Below, piece after piece: positions 51,393-59,729 of a DNA stretch of 64,000 nucleotides. The notes below the pieces were generated by a model. That model worked only from the letters and a program-made list of their open reading frames with translations. It was not told the origin of the DNA and did no database searches. A program made the translations under genes and the position numbers. Positions within the stretch are counted from its first letter, which is position 1; every line of letters starts with the position of its first letter. Source of the stretch: CAYRSS01 sp964426945. Its GTDB lineage: Bacteria > Planctomycetota > Phycisphaerae > UBA1845. The stretch spans positions 27,332-91,331 of the forward strand of contig CAYRSS010000015.1 of assembly GCA_964426945.1 (NCBI GenBank). The letters are read 5' to 3'.

Positions 51393-52049
51393 GTGAACGA
51401 CATGACGTACAATACGGTCGCCGGTTTCCTCGACGCGCTGGCTGCACGGACGCCGACGCCGGGCGGCGGCGGGGCGGCCGGGGTCGGCGGGGCGCTCGCC
51501 GCGGCGATGGCCCGGATGGTCGCCGCGTACTCCACCTCGGCCAGGAGCACGCCGGAGGTCGCCCGGGCTGTGCAGGCATGGTCCCAGCGGCTTGAGAAGG
51601 CCGACCATCTCATGCGGCAGCTCGCCCTCGAGGACGCCGCGGCCTACGAGGCCCTGACCTCGGCCGGCAAGGCGCTCCGCGCGGCGGAGCAGGCAGCCGG
51701 TGGCGCGGGCGTCCCCACGGACACCGCGCACGCGCATCGCGCAGCGCTCGGCGTGGCCATCGGCGTGCCCATGGAGATGCTCGCGACGCTGGCGGCGTTG
51801 CTGCACAGCCTCGACGAAAGCAAATCGCTGGCCAGTCGGTATCTGCTCAGCGACCTGGGGGTGGCCGCGGCGCTGGCCTTCGGCGCGGCTCGGGCCGCAC
51901 GTTACAGCGTGCTGGTAAACGTTCGCGAACTGCCGGACGCCGGAGAGCGGGAGCGCCTGCTGGCCGAAACAGCCGCGGCGATGGACCGCTGCGAGCGGGC
52001 CCGGTCGGCGGTGGAACGATTCGTCGAGGGCGAACTGGCGGTCAGCTAG
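51393..52049 (+). CDS. Cyclodeaminase/cyclohydrolase family protein
   Basis: A 218-residue protein of the formiminotransferase-cyclodeaminase C-terminal (FTCD_C) family. It begins GFLDALAARTPTPGGGGAAGVGGALAAAMARMV, the typical N-terminal glycine-rich helix pair, and continues as an all-helical bundle (ALEDAAAYEAL, VPMEMLATLAALLHSL). The family includes methenyltetrahydrofolate cyclohydrolase and formimino-THF cyclodeaminase. A role in one-carbon metabolism is likely but not fixed. The GTG start at 51393 is preceded by GGGAG at 7 nt. Confidence 0.9.
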   Translation: MNDMTYNTVAGFLDALAARTPTPGGGGAAGVGGALAAAMARMVAAYSTSARSTPEVARAVQAWSQRLEKADHLMRQLALEDAAAYEALTSAGKALRAAEQAAGGAGVPTDTAHAHRAALGVAIGVPMEMLATLAALLHSLDESKSLASRYLLSDLGVAAALAFGAARAARYSVLVNVRELPDAGERERLLAETAAAMDRCERARSAVERFVEGELAVS

Positions 52050-52108
52050 GCCGCGACCGGCGCCCCGGCTTCACACCCGGCCGTTCAACAGGTGCCCGCG
52101 GTCGTGTC

Positions 52109-52114
52109 GATACT
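52109..52114 (+). promoter_or_regulatory. -10 box of a probable leaderless zinc-ribbon mRNA
   Basis: GATACT ends 6 nt before the ATG at 52121; TTCAAC (52084-52089) could be its -35 with a 19-nt spacer. There is no Shine-Dalgarno. Confidence 0.4.
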
Positions 52115-52120
52115 ACCCCC

Positions 52121-52360
52121 ATGCCCGGCGAACCGGATTATCACCTCGACATTGCTGAACTCTCGGAGGAAGAGGCCCACGCCGCGCCGGCGGGGCGGCC
52201 GTGGGTGGGAATCCGCTTTGACTGCTGCGGGGCGTACGTGCGCGTCTATCGGCGGCTCGATCGACGCGAGTACACCGGCCGCTGCCCCAGGTGCATGAGG
52301 CAGGTCCGCCTCCGTGTCGGCGAGGGCGGTACCAGCGCACGTTTCTTCGTGGCGGACTGA
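52121..52360 (+). CDS. Small zinc-ribbon protein
   Basis: A 79-residue protein with the Cys set CCGAYVRVYRRLDRREYTGRCPRC: four Cys in two pairs, spaced like a zinc ribbon, followed by VRLRVGEGGTSARFF. The first 28 residues are acidic. I recall similar small CC...CPRC proteins as conserved in planctomycetes. No Shine-Dalgarno is visible. Function unknown. Confidence 0.75.
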   Translation: MPGEPDYHLDIAELSEEEAHAAPAGRPWVGIRFDCCGAYVRVYRRLDRREYTGRCPRCMRQVRLRVGEGGTSARFFVAD

Positions 52361-52415
52361 GCGTCACGGCCGGATCCGACTCGCAAATCCGAATCGCGGG
52401 ATTGCTTCGCGTGAC

Positions 52416-53012
52416 TCAGGCGGCGGGGGACTCGTCGGGGGCGGACTGATCCTCGCGCGCGAAGCGTCGGGACAGGCGGTCATGAAACTGCAGCGCGACG
52501 GCTTGCTCGGCCTTGATGACTTCGTCGGCCCCGAGCTGTGAAGCCTGCATACCTTTCGACGAGTAGTTGGTGCGAGCGATGATGTAGATGTCGGGGTGAA
52601 GCCGGCGCGCCAGCGCCGTGGCCTTGAGCACGGCCTCTTCATCGGGAATCGTCAGGGCGAGGATGGTCGCCTCCGCGATGCCCGCGCGGACCAGCGTTTC
52701 CTCGTCGGCCGCGTCGCCGAGAATCACCCGCCGGCCGAGCGCCTGCTGCGTCTCGACGGTGACCGGATTGCGCTCGACGATCGTGTAGCTCATGCGCAAG
52801 CTGTCGAGCAGGTCAGCCACGTAGCGCCCGGCCAGGCCGAAGCCGACCACGATCGCGTGGCCCGGGCGCGGGTTACCGTCGGCCGAGGCTACCGCCGGCG
52901 TGACGAGCACAGCCGTGCCGTCGGGCCAGTCGACCTGTTGAGACAGAATGATCTGGTTGTGACGGTAAACGGCCGGATAGAATGGAGGTTTCGGCCGCTT
53001 CACGGCATGCAT
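52416..53012 (-). CDS. RCK_N (TrkA-N) NAD-binding protein
   Basis: A 198-residue protein. Residues about 50-170 form an RCK_N domain: AIVVGFGLAGRYVADLLDSL (Rossmann GxGxxG variant), TIVERNP, RRVILGDAADEETLVRAGI and ATILALTIPDEEAVLKA. An N-terminal beta-rich stretch (about 15-45) precedes it. RCK_N domains bind NAD(H) and gate K+ channels or transporters; no channel is fused or adjacent, so this would act as a separate subunit or sensor. The start could also be the GTG at 53021. C-terminal residues are acidic. Confidence 0.8.
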   Translation of the reverse strand: MHAVKRPKPPFYPAVYRHNQIILSQQVDWPDGTAVLVTPAVASADGNPRPGHAIVVGFGLAGRYVADLLDSLRMSYTIVERNPVTVETQQALGRRVILGDAADEETLVRAGIAEATILALTIPDEEAVLKATALARRLHPDIYIIARTNYSSKGMQASQLGADEVIKAEQAVALQFHDRLSRRFAREDQSAPDESPAA

Positions 53013-53110
53013 GACCCGCACAGTCAGGCCAGGCCGCCGGCGGTTCCCCTCGCCGCGTCAGCGTCCGGCGTCATCGCTTCCACCATCGCAGCCTGCAGGG
53101 CCGCGTGCCG

Positions 53111-54514
53111 TTACGCATCAACCGTGGCAGGCGTCAGCAGACGCTTGGCATCGCCCACAAGGTAGAACGAGCCGGTGATGCAGATGATGTCGCCCTTGCT
53201 CACCGCACACTGAGCGATGCGCAGGGCGTCCACCAGCGACTCGGCCACCTGGGCCGGCTTGCCCGAATGTTCCGTGTATTCGGCCGCGAGCTCGTGCGGG
53301 TCGGCCGCCTGGGAAGAGGTCGACCGCGTGAAGACGATCTTGTCGGCGCCGAGCTGGATGCGGCGGATCATCCCCGAAATATCCTTGTCCTTCTGGCAGC
53401 CGAAGATGACCACCATGGAGTCGTAGGAGATGTTCTGGCCGATGGCACGCATCAGCGCGTCGATGCTCGCAGCGTTGTGCGCGCCGTCGACAATGATCCG
53501 CGGGTGCTCGTGGACCACTTCCATGCGGCCGGCGAGCGAGACATTCGCCAGGCCGGCCATCGCCTTCTGGTCGTCGATGTCGAAGCCGCGAGCCTTGAGC
53601 TGGTCGAGCATGTTCAGCGCGACGCCGCAATTGGTGGCTTGGTGCTCACCCAGCAGCGGCACATGAAGGTGCTCGAAGCGGCTCGTCGCCGTGGTCAAAC
53701 AGATCCGCGTGTGACGGCCCACCGCGCGCGAGAACTCAAACCGGCAGCTGAAGTCGACGTCCTCGCTGGAGAAGACGATCGGCGCCCCGGCGGTCGCCGC
53801 GGCTTCCTTGATCACCTGCTTGACCTCGGGCCGCTGCGGCGAGCAGACCACGGGGATGCCCTTCTTGATGATGCCCGCCTTCTCGCGGGCGATGTCGACC
53901 AGGTTCGACCCGAGGGCCTGCATGTGGTCGTACGAGATGCTCGTGATGCCGACGACGTCGGGGTTCACGACGTTGGTGCAGTCCAGCCGGCCGCCGAGCC
54001 CGGTCTCGAGAACGGCGATCTTGACCCCGCTGGTGGCAAAGTGGAGGAACGCCGCCGCGGTCATCACCTCGAAAAAGGTCGGATCGGCGATCCGCGCGGC
54101 CTTCACCGCCTGGGCCACCTCGGAAATCACCTTCCCGAAGGCCGTCGACGGGATCATCGACCCGTCCACGACGATCCGCTCCCGGATGTCGAGGATGTGA
54201 GGCGAGGTGTAAAGCCCGACCTTCATGTCGCACGCGCGGAGCATCTCGGCCAGCATCACGCAGGTGCTGCCCTTGCCCTTGGTGCCGGCGACATGGGCCG
54301 ACCGGAACGCCTTGTGGGGGTTACCCAGCGCCGAGAGCAGCTTGTTCATCCGCGACAGGGTGAACTTCTTCGCCTGGGCGGCGTCCAGCGGGGTTCGCTC
54401 GTAGTTGATCAGCGTGTCGAGGTAGTTCAGTGCCGATCGATAATTGCGAATCTGGTTGGACGAGGAACGGGCCTTGGCCTTGGGACGAGGCTTTGCGATG
54501 GTTGACCGCGTCAT
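53111..54514 (-). CDS. folC: Folylpolyglutamate/dihydrofolate synthase
   Basis: A 467-residue Mur-ligase family enzyme. The P-loop is GTKGKGSTCVMLAEML; other blocks are YTSPHILDIRERI, SISYDHMQALGSNLVDIAREKAGIIKKG, LLGEHQATNCGVALN and the C-terminal IIVDGAHNAASIDALMRAI. It adds glutamate to folates and may also make dihydrofolate. A basic N-terminal extension of about 25 residues precedes the domain. The start at 54514 lies 7 nt after a -10 box and has no Shine-Dalgarno, which implies a leaderless mRNA; a longer frame to 54622 would cross this promoter. Confidence 0.95.
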   Translation of the reverse strand: MTRSTIAKPRPKAKARSSSNQIRNYRSALNYLDTLINYERTPLDAAQAKKFTLSRMNKLLSALGNPHKAFRSAHVAGTKGKGSTCVMLAEMLRACDMKVGLYTSPHILDIRERIVVDGSMIPSTAFGKVISEVAQAVKAARIADPTFFEVMTAAAFLHFATSGVKIAVLETGLGGRLDCTNVVNPDVVGITSISYDHMQALGSNLVDIAREKAGIIKKGIPVVCSPQRPEVKQVIKEAAATAGAPIVFSSEDVDFSCRFEFSRAVGRHTRICLTTATSRFEHLHVPLLGEHQATNCGVALNMLDQLKARGFDIDDQKAMAGLANVSLAGRMEVVHEHPRIIVDGAHNAASIDALMRAIGQNISYDSMVVIFGCQKDKDISGMIRRIQLGADKIVFTRSTSSQAADPHELAAEYTEHSGKPAQVAESLVDALRIAQCAVSKGDIICITGSFYLVGDAKRLLTPATVDA

Positions 54515-54521
54515 AAGCGCT

Positions 54522-54550
54522 ATTCTAACCAATGGCGGAAAAACCGTCAA
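54522..54550 (-). promoter_or_regulatory. folC promoter, probably leaderless
   Basis: On the minus strand TTGACG (54545-54550), exactly 17 nt of spacer and TAGAAT (54522-54527). Seven nt separate the -10 box from the ATG at 54514. Confidence 0.75.
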
Positions 54551-54607
54551 TCCGTGGGATCGTCTCAGCCAGCCGTCCCGAGGGCGGCGGTGCGAGGTTT
54601 GTCGTCC

Positions 54608-54634
54608 GTAAACATATGTCATGAATATGTTTAC
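54608..54634. promoter_or_regulatory. AT-rich 10-bp inverted repeat, candidate operator
   Basis: GTAAACATAT (54608-54617) and ATATGTTTAC (54625-54634) are perfect inverted copies around GTCATGA. An AT-rich palindrome of this length is exceptional in this GC-rich region. It lies upstream of folC and near the end of a 414-bp gene-free stretch; there is no T run after it. It resembles a repressor operator, and no adjacent regulator gene was found. Confidence 0.6.
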
Positions 54635-54928
54635 AGCTCTTGTCCCGGCGGGTCGCTCTCCGACGGCGGGAATAGCGCTCCGGTACAGGATTGTACGACT
54701 CCGGGCAGTGAGGAGTTCCCGGACGGCTTGAAATGTCAGCGTGAATGGATTTGTCGCGCGTGTTGCTGAACAGGAATGGGTCGCTCGGGGTTCGCGACGG
54801 GCCGAATCAAGTCTAAGTTAATACCCGATAATAGGTTGCGCCAGAGCACGCGGCGCTTCCGGTGCGCGGGACGCCTGCGCGTGGCCGGATCCGCGCTTTG
54901 ATAGGGACATCGTCGCCAGGCAGTCGGG
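54635..54928. other. Intergenic stretch with no recognised gene
   Basis: About 290 bp with lower GC than the surroundings (segment CTAAGTTAATACCCGATAAT near 54812). A short Cys-rich reading frame crosses it but lacks a start signal. Possibly a non-coding RNA or decayed insert. Confidence 0.4.
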
Positions 54929-55312
54929 CTACTTGTCCTTGCGTTCGGCCGACTCCTCCCCCAGCACCCGCTGCACGGCGGTCTTGAGGAAGGTCATCTT
55001 GGTATTCGTGGCCTCGTCGACTTTCAGGACCACCTCGTGGTCCTTGACGCTGACGACGGTGCCAATGATGCCACCGATGGTCAGGACGCGGTCGTTCTTC
55101 TGCATCGCGGAGAACATCGCCTCGCGCTGCCGCTGCTCGCGCTTGGTTCGGCTGCGCGAGGACATGACCATGAACACGATCATGGCGGCCATCAGGGCCA
55201 GCAGGAAGAAAGGATTTCCGGCGCTGGGCTGACCGGCGGGATCCGCGGGGGTGCCGTTGGTGGGGGCGGCCGTATCGGCCAGGAGCTGCAGGAAGTCTCG
55301 CATCGGTGTCAT
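54929..55312 (-). CDS. yajC: Preprotein translocase accessory subunit YajC
   Basis: A 127-residue protein. One membrane segment (about 32-50, NPFFLLALMAAMIVFMVMSS) precedes the YajC core RSRTKREQRQREAMFSAMQKNDRVLTIGGIIGTV. YajC associates with SecDF. Its ATG overlaps the stop of tgt by one-codon ATGA, and GGAG lies 5 nt upstream, so it is coupled to tgt, as in many bacteria. secD is not in the window. The last 20 residues are basic and acidic. Confidence 0.92.
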   Translation of the reverse strand: MTPMRDFLQLLADTAAPTNGTPADPAGQPSAGNPFFLLALMAAMIVFMVMSSRSRTKREQRQREAMFSAMQKNDRVLTIGGIIGTVVSVKDHEVVLKVDEATNTKMTFLKTAVQRVLGEESAERKDK

Positions 55313-56439
55313 TCGCTCTCCGAGGGCTGGGTCGCCATGGCGGCGATCGGGAACTCGGCCACGACGGCCTCCGGCCTGCCCTCGCGGATCAACTCGCGCA
55401 GGCGCGCCATGAACCGCTGGTAGAACCGGATGTTGTGGATCGACGTCAGCGTACCCGCCAGCATCTCCCCCGCATTGAACAGGTGCCGAATGTACCCGCG
55501 GGAGAATCCGCCGCAAGCCTCGCAGTCGCACCCCTCCTCCAGCGGGCGGGCATCGAGGCGGTACTGCTCATTGCGCATCCGCATCGGCCCCGAGGCGGAG
55601 AAAGCCGTGCTGTTGCGGCCGTTACGGGTAGGCAGCACGCAGTCGAACATGTCCACCCCCGCCAGAACCGCCGCCAGGATGTCCCGCGGCATGCCCACCC
55701 CCATCAGGTACCGTGGGCGGTCGGGCGGCAGCATCGCGGCAATCTCCGGGAGCACGCCCGCCATCTCCTCGTGGGTTTCCCCAACCGAGAGCCCGCCGAT
55801 CGCGTACCCGTCGAACCCGATGTCGATGAGGGCGGCGGCGCATCGGGCCCGCGTGGCCAGATCGAGCCCGCCCTGCACGATCCCGAAGAGGGCCTGCTCG
55901 GGCCGCGCGTGGTATTCGCGACACTCCCGCGCCCAGCGGATCGTCCGCGCGACGGCCGCTTCGAGCATCTCGGCCGAGCAGGGCAGCGGCGGACACTGGT
56001 CGAAGCACATGATCACGTCGGCGCCGAGCTTGTTTTGGATGTCGATCGCCGTGCGGGGGTCGAGGCGCATGGGGCTGCCGTCGATGTGCGATCGAAAGCG
56101 GACCCCTTCATCATCGATGCGGTTGATCTCGGCGAGGGAGAACACCTGGAAGCCGCCGCTGTCGGTCAGGATCGGTCCGTCCCAGGCGGCGAAGCCGTGC
56201 AAGCCGCCGAGGTCACGCACGGCGTCGGCGCCGGGCCGCAACTGCAGGTGATAAGTATTGCCGAGGATCATGCGCGTGCCCGTCGCGCGGAGCTGCGCGG
56301 GGGTGACGCCTTTGACCGTGCCGGCGGTGCCGACGGGCATGAACACCGGCGTCTCGACCTCGCCGTGGGGCGTGTGGAGCACCCCGGTTCGCGCGGCCCC
56401 TGTGCTGTGCGTCACCTCAAAAGAGAACATCGCGCGCAT
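55309..56439 (-). CDS. tgt: tRNA-guanine transglycosylase
   Basis: A 376-residue queuine tRNA-ribosyltransferase. The active site region DSGGFQVFSLAEIN, IVQGGLDLATR, GGLSVGE and the catalytic DMFDCVLPTRNGRN (nucleophile Asp) are all present. The zinc site CDCEACGGFSRGYIRHL follows. It swaps guanine for preQ1 at the wobble position of tRNAs for His, Tyr, Asp and Asn. It overlaps yajC downstream. The 376-residue length is typical. Confidence 0.97.
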   Translation of the reverse strand: MRAMFSFEVTHSTGAARTGVLHTPHGEVETPVFMPVGTAGTVKGVTPAQLRATGTRMILGNTYHLQLRPGADAVRDLGGLHGFAAWDGPILTDSGGFQVFSLAEINRIDDEGVRFRSHIDGSPMRLDPRTAIDIQNKLGADVIMCFDQCPPLPCSAEMLEAAVARTIRWARECREYHARPEQALFGIVQGGLDLATRARCAAALIDIGFDGYAIGGLSVGETHEEMAGVLPEIAAMLPPDRPRYLMGVGMPRDILAAVLAGVDMFDCVLPTRNGRNSTAFSASGPMRMRNEQYRLDARPLEEGCDCEACGGFSRGYIRHLFNAGEMLAGTLTSIHNIRFYQRFMARLRELIREGRPEAVVAEFPIAAMATQPSESE

Positions 56440-56484
56440 CGTATCAGGCGACCGTCCCCGACGCGAAGCGCTGCAGTCCCCCCT

Positions 56485-56550
56485 GTTTCGACGTTTGGGC
56501 TTTCGGCGTTTCGGCTTTTGCTGTTGGCGTTTCGACGTTTTGGCGTTTCA
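56485..56550 (+). repeat. Degenerate octamer repeat upstream of nadK
   Basis: Consecutive units GTTTCGAC, GTTTGGGC, TTTCGGC, GTTTCGGC, TTTTGCT, GTTGGC, GTTTCGAC, GTTTTGGC and GTTTCAAT run up to 9 nt before the nadK ATG. The consensus is GTTTCGGC. A 22-nt relative is at 50549-50570 ahead of another plus-strand gene. Confidence 0.75.
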
Positions 56551-56558
56551 ATACGTTC

Positions 56559-57416
56559 ATGGCCGACAAGCTTGCCGACGTCAGTGCCTACTTCCTGGTG
56601 AACCCGGACAAGCCGGAGGCCGTCGCGGCCCTGCCGGCGCTGGAGCAGTTCGCCGCGGCGCGCTGCCGGGTCGCCGGCCATCACCTTGGCCTCAAGGGCC
56701 ACAAGGCGGCGGATTCCGGGGCGACGCGGATCATCGTGCTCGGCGGCGACGGCACGCTGATCGGCGCCGCTCGCTCGCTGCACGACCGGCAGACGCCGAT
56801 CGTCGGCGTCAACATGGGCAAGCTCGGCTTCCTCGCCGAGTACACCACCGACGAGTTCTGCGGCGAGTTCGCCCGGTCGATGACGGATGACACGCTCATC
56901 AGCCGCCGGGCGATGCTGGAGGTGTCGATCTGCCAGAACGGCGGGATGAGCACCACCGGGCTGGCGGTCAACGACTGCGTCATCCAGGCGGGTCCGCCGT
57001 TTCGGGCGATCGGCCTGGGGCTGAAGGTCGATGGCGCGCCGCTCACGCGCGTGATGGGCGACGGGCTGATCGTCTGTACGCCGAGCGGCTCGACAGCGCA
57101 CAACCTCTCCGCCGGCGGGCCGATCGTGCAGTCGGGGGTCGACGCGCTGGTGGTCACGCCGCTGTGTGCCCACTCGCTGACGCACCGCCCGCTCGTGCTG
57201 GAGCGCGAAAGCGTGATCGAGATCGAGGCGTGCGAGGTCAACGAGGGCACGACGGCGATCATCGACGGCCAGGTGTCCTTCCTGCTTCAGGAGGGCGACA
57301 CGGTGACCATCCGCCGCTTCGCCCACGACTTTCAACTCGTGCGCAACCCGCGCTATACGAAGTGGCACAAGCTGGTGACGAAGCTGCACTGGGGCGTGGG
57401 GGCGAGTTACGAGTAG
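56559..57416 (+). CDS. nadK: NAD kinase
   Basis: A 285-residue enzyme with the family motifs GGDGTLIGA (about 66-74), NMGKLGFLAE, LAVNDCVIQ (in place of NE), and TPSGSTAHNLSAGGP. It phosphorylates NAD to NADP, usually with ATP or polyphosphate. The usual NE-motif Glu appears changed to Asp (VND), a conservative difference. No Shine-Dalgarno is visible; the octamer repeat array occupies the upstream site. No other gene seems to share its transcript. Confidence 0.94.
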   Translation: MADKLADVSAYFLVNPDKPEAVAALPALEQFAAARCRVAGHHLGLKGHKAADSGATRIIVLGGDGTLIGAARSLHDRQTPIVGVNMGKLGFLAEYTTDEFCGEFARSMTDDTLISRRAMLEVSICQNGGMSTTGLAVNDCVIQAGPPFRAIGLGLKVDGAPLTRVMGDGLIVCTPSGSTAHNLSAGGPIVQSGVDALVVTPLCAHSLTHRPLVLERESVIEIEACEVNEGTTAIIDGQVSFLLQEGDTVTIRRFAHDFQLVRNPRYTKWHKLVTKLHWGVGASYE

Positions 57417-57537
57417 ATCGGGCCCACATTGGGCCGCAGTTCTCCGGCAGATCAAGTACGCGACGCCTTGCCTCGTTGGTGAATCCGCAGCCGGGCGGCA
57501 CGGCGCATAGCGATCGCACATTGTTGAAGGGATTCGC

Positions 57538-58134
57538 ATGCTGAGTGAACACTGCCCCGCTTGCGCGCACCGGCTGGCCGGGTTGCCGCTGCGCGGGCGC
57601 TGTCCCGGATGCGGCTTCCCCTTCGAGCCGGATATGAGCCTCTGGCCGCGTCGCCACCGCCAGCCGCTCTTGGCGCTGGGGCTGGCGTACGTCTTCGTGG
57701 CCGCCGGTGGAATCATCGCGACCTACGGCTGGCAGATCGGCGAGCGCCGGGCGATTTATTCGGGGGCAGGGTTCGCCATGCTGTTCCTTTGGTATGCCTC
57801 GTTCATCCGTTGGCGCGAGTCGCAATCCCTCGCGATCGGACGCGAGCGGCTTGTCATCGGTGGTCGTGGCCAGGAATCGTATGAGGAGTTGGCATTGGCC
57901 GACCTGGTTCTGGCCCACCACGGTCAGGAACTGCTCGCTCTGCCCGGCCACAGGCCGATATCCTACTACGTCCCGCGGCTGCGCACTTCCAAGCGCGAGC
58001 GGGCCTGCATCCAGCGCCTGCTGCTGCACCGCTGGCGGCGGGCGTTGGCCGCCAGACGACCGGGAGGCTCGGCTCAGGAGACCGGGGATGAAATCGCCGG
58101 GCCGCGAGCCGCCCCTACAGAGAAAGGCCAATGA
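57538..58134 (+). CDS. Zinc-ribbon membrane protein 1 of coupled operon
   Basis: A 198-residue protein. Cys6, Cys9, Cys22 and Cys25 form a ribbon (CPAC...CPGC) with the phrase RLAGLPLRGRCPGC. Two membrane segments follow (about 42-62 and 70-90), then a basic cytoplasmic end. No function is known. AAGGGA precedes the start. It overlaps the ankyrin gene by 4 nt (ATGA). It is one of three paralogue-like ribbon proteins in this cluster, although the sequences outside the ribbon differ. Confidence 0.8.
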   Translation: MLSEHCPACAHRLAGLPLRGRCPGCGFPFEPDMSLWPRRHRQPLLALGLAYVFVAAGGIIATYGWQIGERRAIYSGAGFAMLFLWYASFIRWRESQSLAIGRERLVIGGRGQESYEELALADLVLAHHGQELLALPGHRPISYYVPRLRTSKRERACIQRLLLHRWRRALAARRPGGSAQETGDEIAGPRAAPTEKGQ

Positions 58135-59729
58135 CCACCTGGACGCCACCCAATAAAGACCATCCGCCGCCGAAGGCGGGAGAGCCTCCTTTGCACAAGG
58201 CCGCCCGGCTGGGGGATCACGCCGAGATCCGGCGGCTTATCGCGGCCGGCGCCGATCCGAATGCGACGTTCGACATCGCGCTCGATCCGGGCGGGCGAGA
58301 GCACCGGGTCACGCCGCTGATGATTGCGGCTGGCTCTGGCGACGGCGCTACCGTCGAGACGGTGAAGCTGCTGATGGAGTTGGGCGCAGACCCGAAACTC
58401 ACGCTGGCTGACGTCTCGGCAGCGGAACACGCGTGCACGGGGCTCGGCTGGAACTATCGTCCCGGCGGCGACGCGGATCGGTTGGCCTGCCTGCTGGATG
58501 CAGGAAGTCCATTGACGCTCGCGGGTTCATGGGGCTCGCGGTTGGTAGCCGGCGTGGCCCGTGCGGGTGATGTGACGCGGCTCCGCGTGTTGCTGGATCG
58601 CGGCGCGGATCCGAATCCGCAGTGGACGGAGAAAGATGTGCAATGCATGAGCGAGCCTCTCGAAGACCTGGTGGATCCCGACGAGGACACCGTCGATCCT
58701 TTCGCAGATCTCGATCCGGACGTTCGCGCGTACCTCGCCGAAGTGCAAACCTCGGTCGAGGCGTCGATGGAGGACGCGAGGATTGAATCCGCCACCCGAC
58801 CGGTCTCGTGGTGCATCCCGCTGTTCGGGGCGGTCGAAGGCGATTCGGTCGAATGCGTGCGACTGCTCCTGGAGCGAGGGGCTGACGCGAGGATTCGCGA
58901 TTCGCAGCAACGGACAGCAGTATTCGAAGCCAGAAGCGAAGGGGTTATTGGCGAGCTCCTCGCCGCCGGCCTTTCGCTCGAGGATCGCGACGACAGCGGT
59001 TGGACACCGCTCAACGCCCTCAGAGCCGCGGGCGACGACGCCGAGACCGCCCTGGAGCGCGTGCGCCTGTTCATCCGGCTGGGGGCCGACGTCAACGCCA
59101 CGTACGATCGGGGGTACACCATCTTCATGTCCGCGGTTGGGGCCATGGAGCGTGACGTCGGCATTCTGCGGGCCCTGGTCGAAGGCGGCGCGAATCCGCA
59201 TGCGGTGAGCGAACTGGGTTACAACGCCTTTCATGCGGCGATCGATGTGGACTTCGGAGCGAATGAGGAGGAGTCGGTCCGGGAGACGCTGACGTACCTG
59301 AGGGAAATCGGCGTGGACATCGAGCATCGCAACAACGCCGGTGAGACGCCGCTGGCGCGGGCGATCAACGACGGTACCGAGACTGAGGTTCGGGTGCTTC
59401 TCGAGTTGGGCGCAGACCCGAATTGCCGCGCCTCGATCTGCAAAGACGGCGCCTGCTATTCTGCGGGGGCGCCAGCCGTCATCAGCGCTGTCGGCGATCC
59501 GGAGAAACTTGCGCTGCTGATCAAGCACGGCGCCGACCCGCGGGTGACGGACGAAGACGGCCGCACCGCGCTGAGCTACGCCCGTGACCTGCTCGCAGAG
59601 GCGGTGGCCAAGGAGGACGCGAACTCGGAGTGGCACCAGACGTGGATCGACCGGCTTCACCTGTCCATTCAGATGCTGGAGAATGCGCTCGGCGGGGCGT
59701 CGGATGAACATCAACCGAGGGAGCGATGA
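58131..59729 (+). CDS. Ankyrin repeat protein
   Basis: A 532-residue protein made of ankyrin-type repeats of about 33 residues, e.g. PPLHKAARLGDHAEIRRLIAAGADPN, CVRLLLERGADARI, VRLFIRLGADVNATYDRG, LVEGGANPHAVSELGYNAFHAAI and VRVLLELGADPNCR. There is no signal peptide, so it is probably cytoplasmic and binds other proteins. About ten repeats are visible with some insertions (acidic loop around residues 180-205). Its start overlaps the preceding stop and its end overlaps the next start, both by 4 nt. Confidence 0.88.
   Translation: MTTWTPPNKDHPPPKAGEPPLHKAARLGDHAEIRRLIAAGADPNATFDIALDPGGREHRVTPLMIAAGSGDGATVETVKLLMELGADPKLTLADVSAAEHACTGLGWNYRPGGDADRLACLLDAGSPLTLAGSWGSRLVAGVARAGDVTRLRVLLDRGADPNPQWTEKDVQCMSEPLEDLVDPDEDTVDPFADLDPDVRAYLAEVQTSVEASMEDARIESATRPVSWCIPLFGAVEGDSVECVRLLLERGADARIRDSQQRTAVFEARSEGVIGELLAAGLSLEDRDDSGWTPLNALRAAGDDAETALERVRLFIRLGADVNATYDRGYTIFMSAVGAMERDVGILRALVEGGANPHAVSELGYNAFHAAIDVDFGANEEESVRETLTYLREIGVDIEHRNNAGETPLARAINDGTETEVRVLLELGADPNCRASICKDGACYSAGAPAVISAVGDPEKLALLIKHGADPRVTDEDGRTALSYARDLLAEAVAKEDANSEWHQTWIDRLHLSIQMLENALGGASDEHQPRER

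Noticed and set aside
54554..54769. 71-codon Cys-rich frame in the folC-yajC interval
   Set aside because: No Shine-Dalgarno, contains the palindrome, and the product has no recognisable feature.
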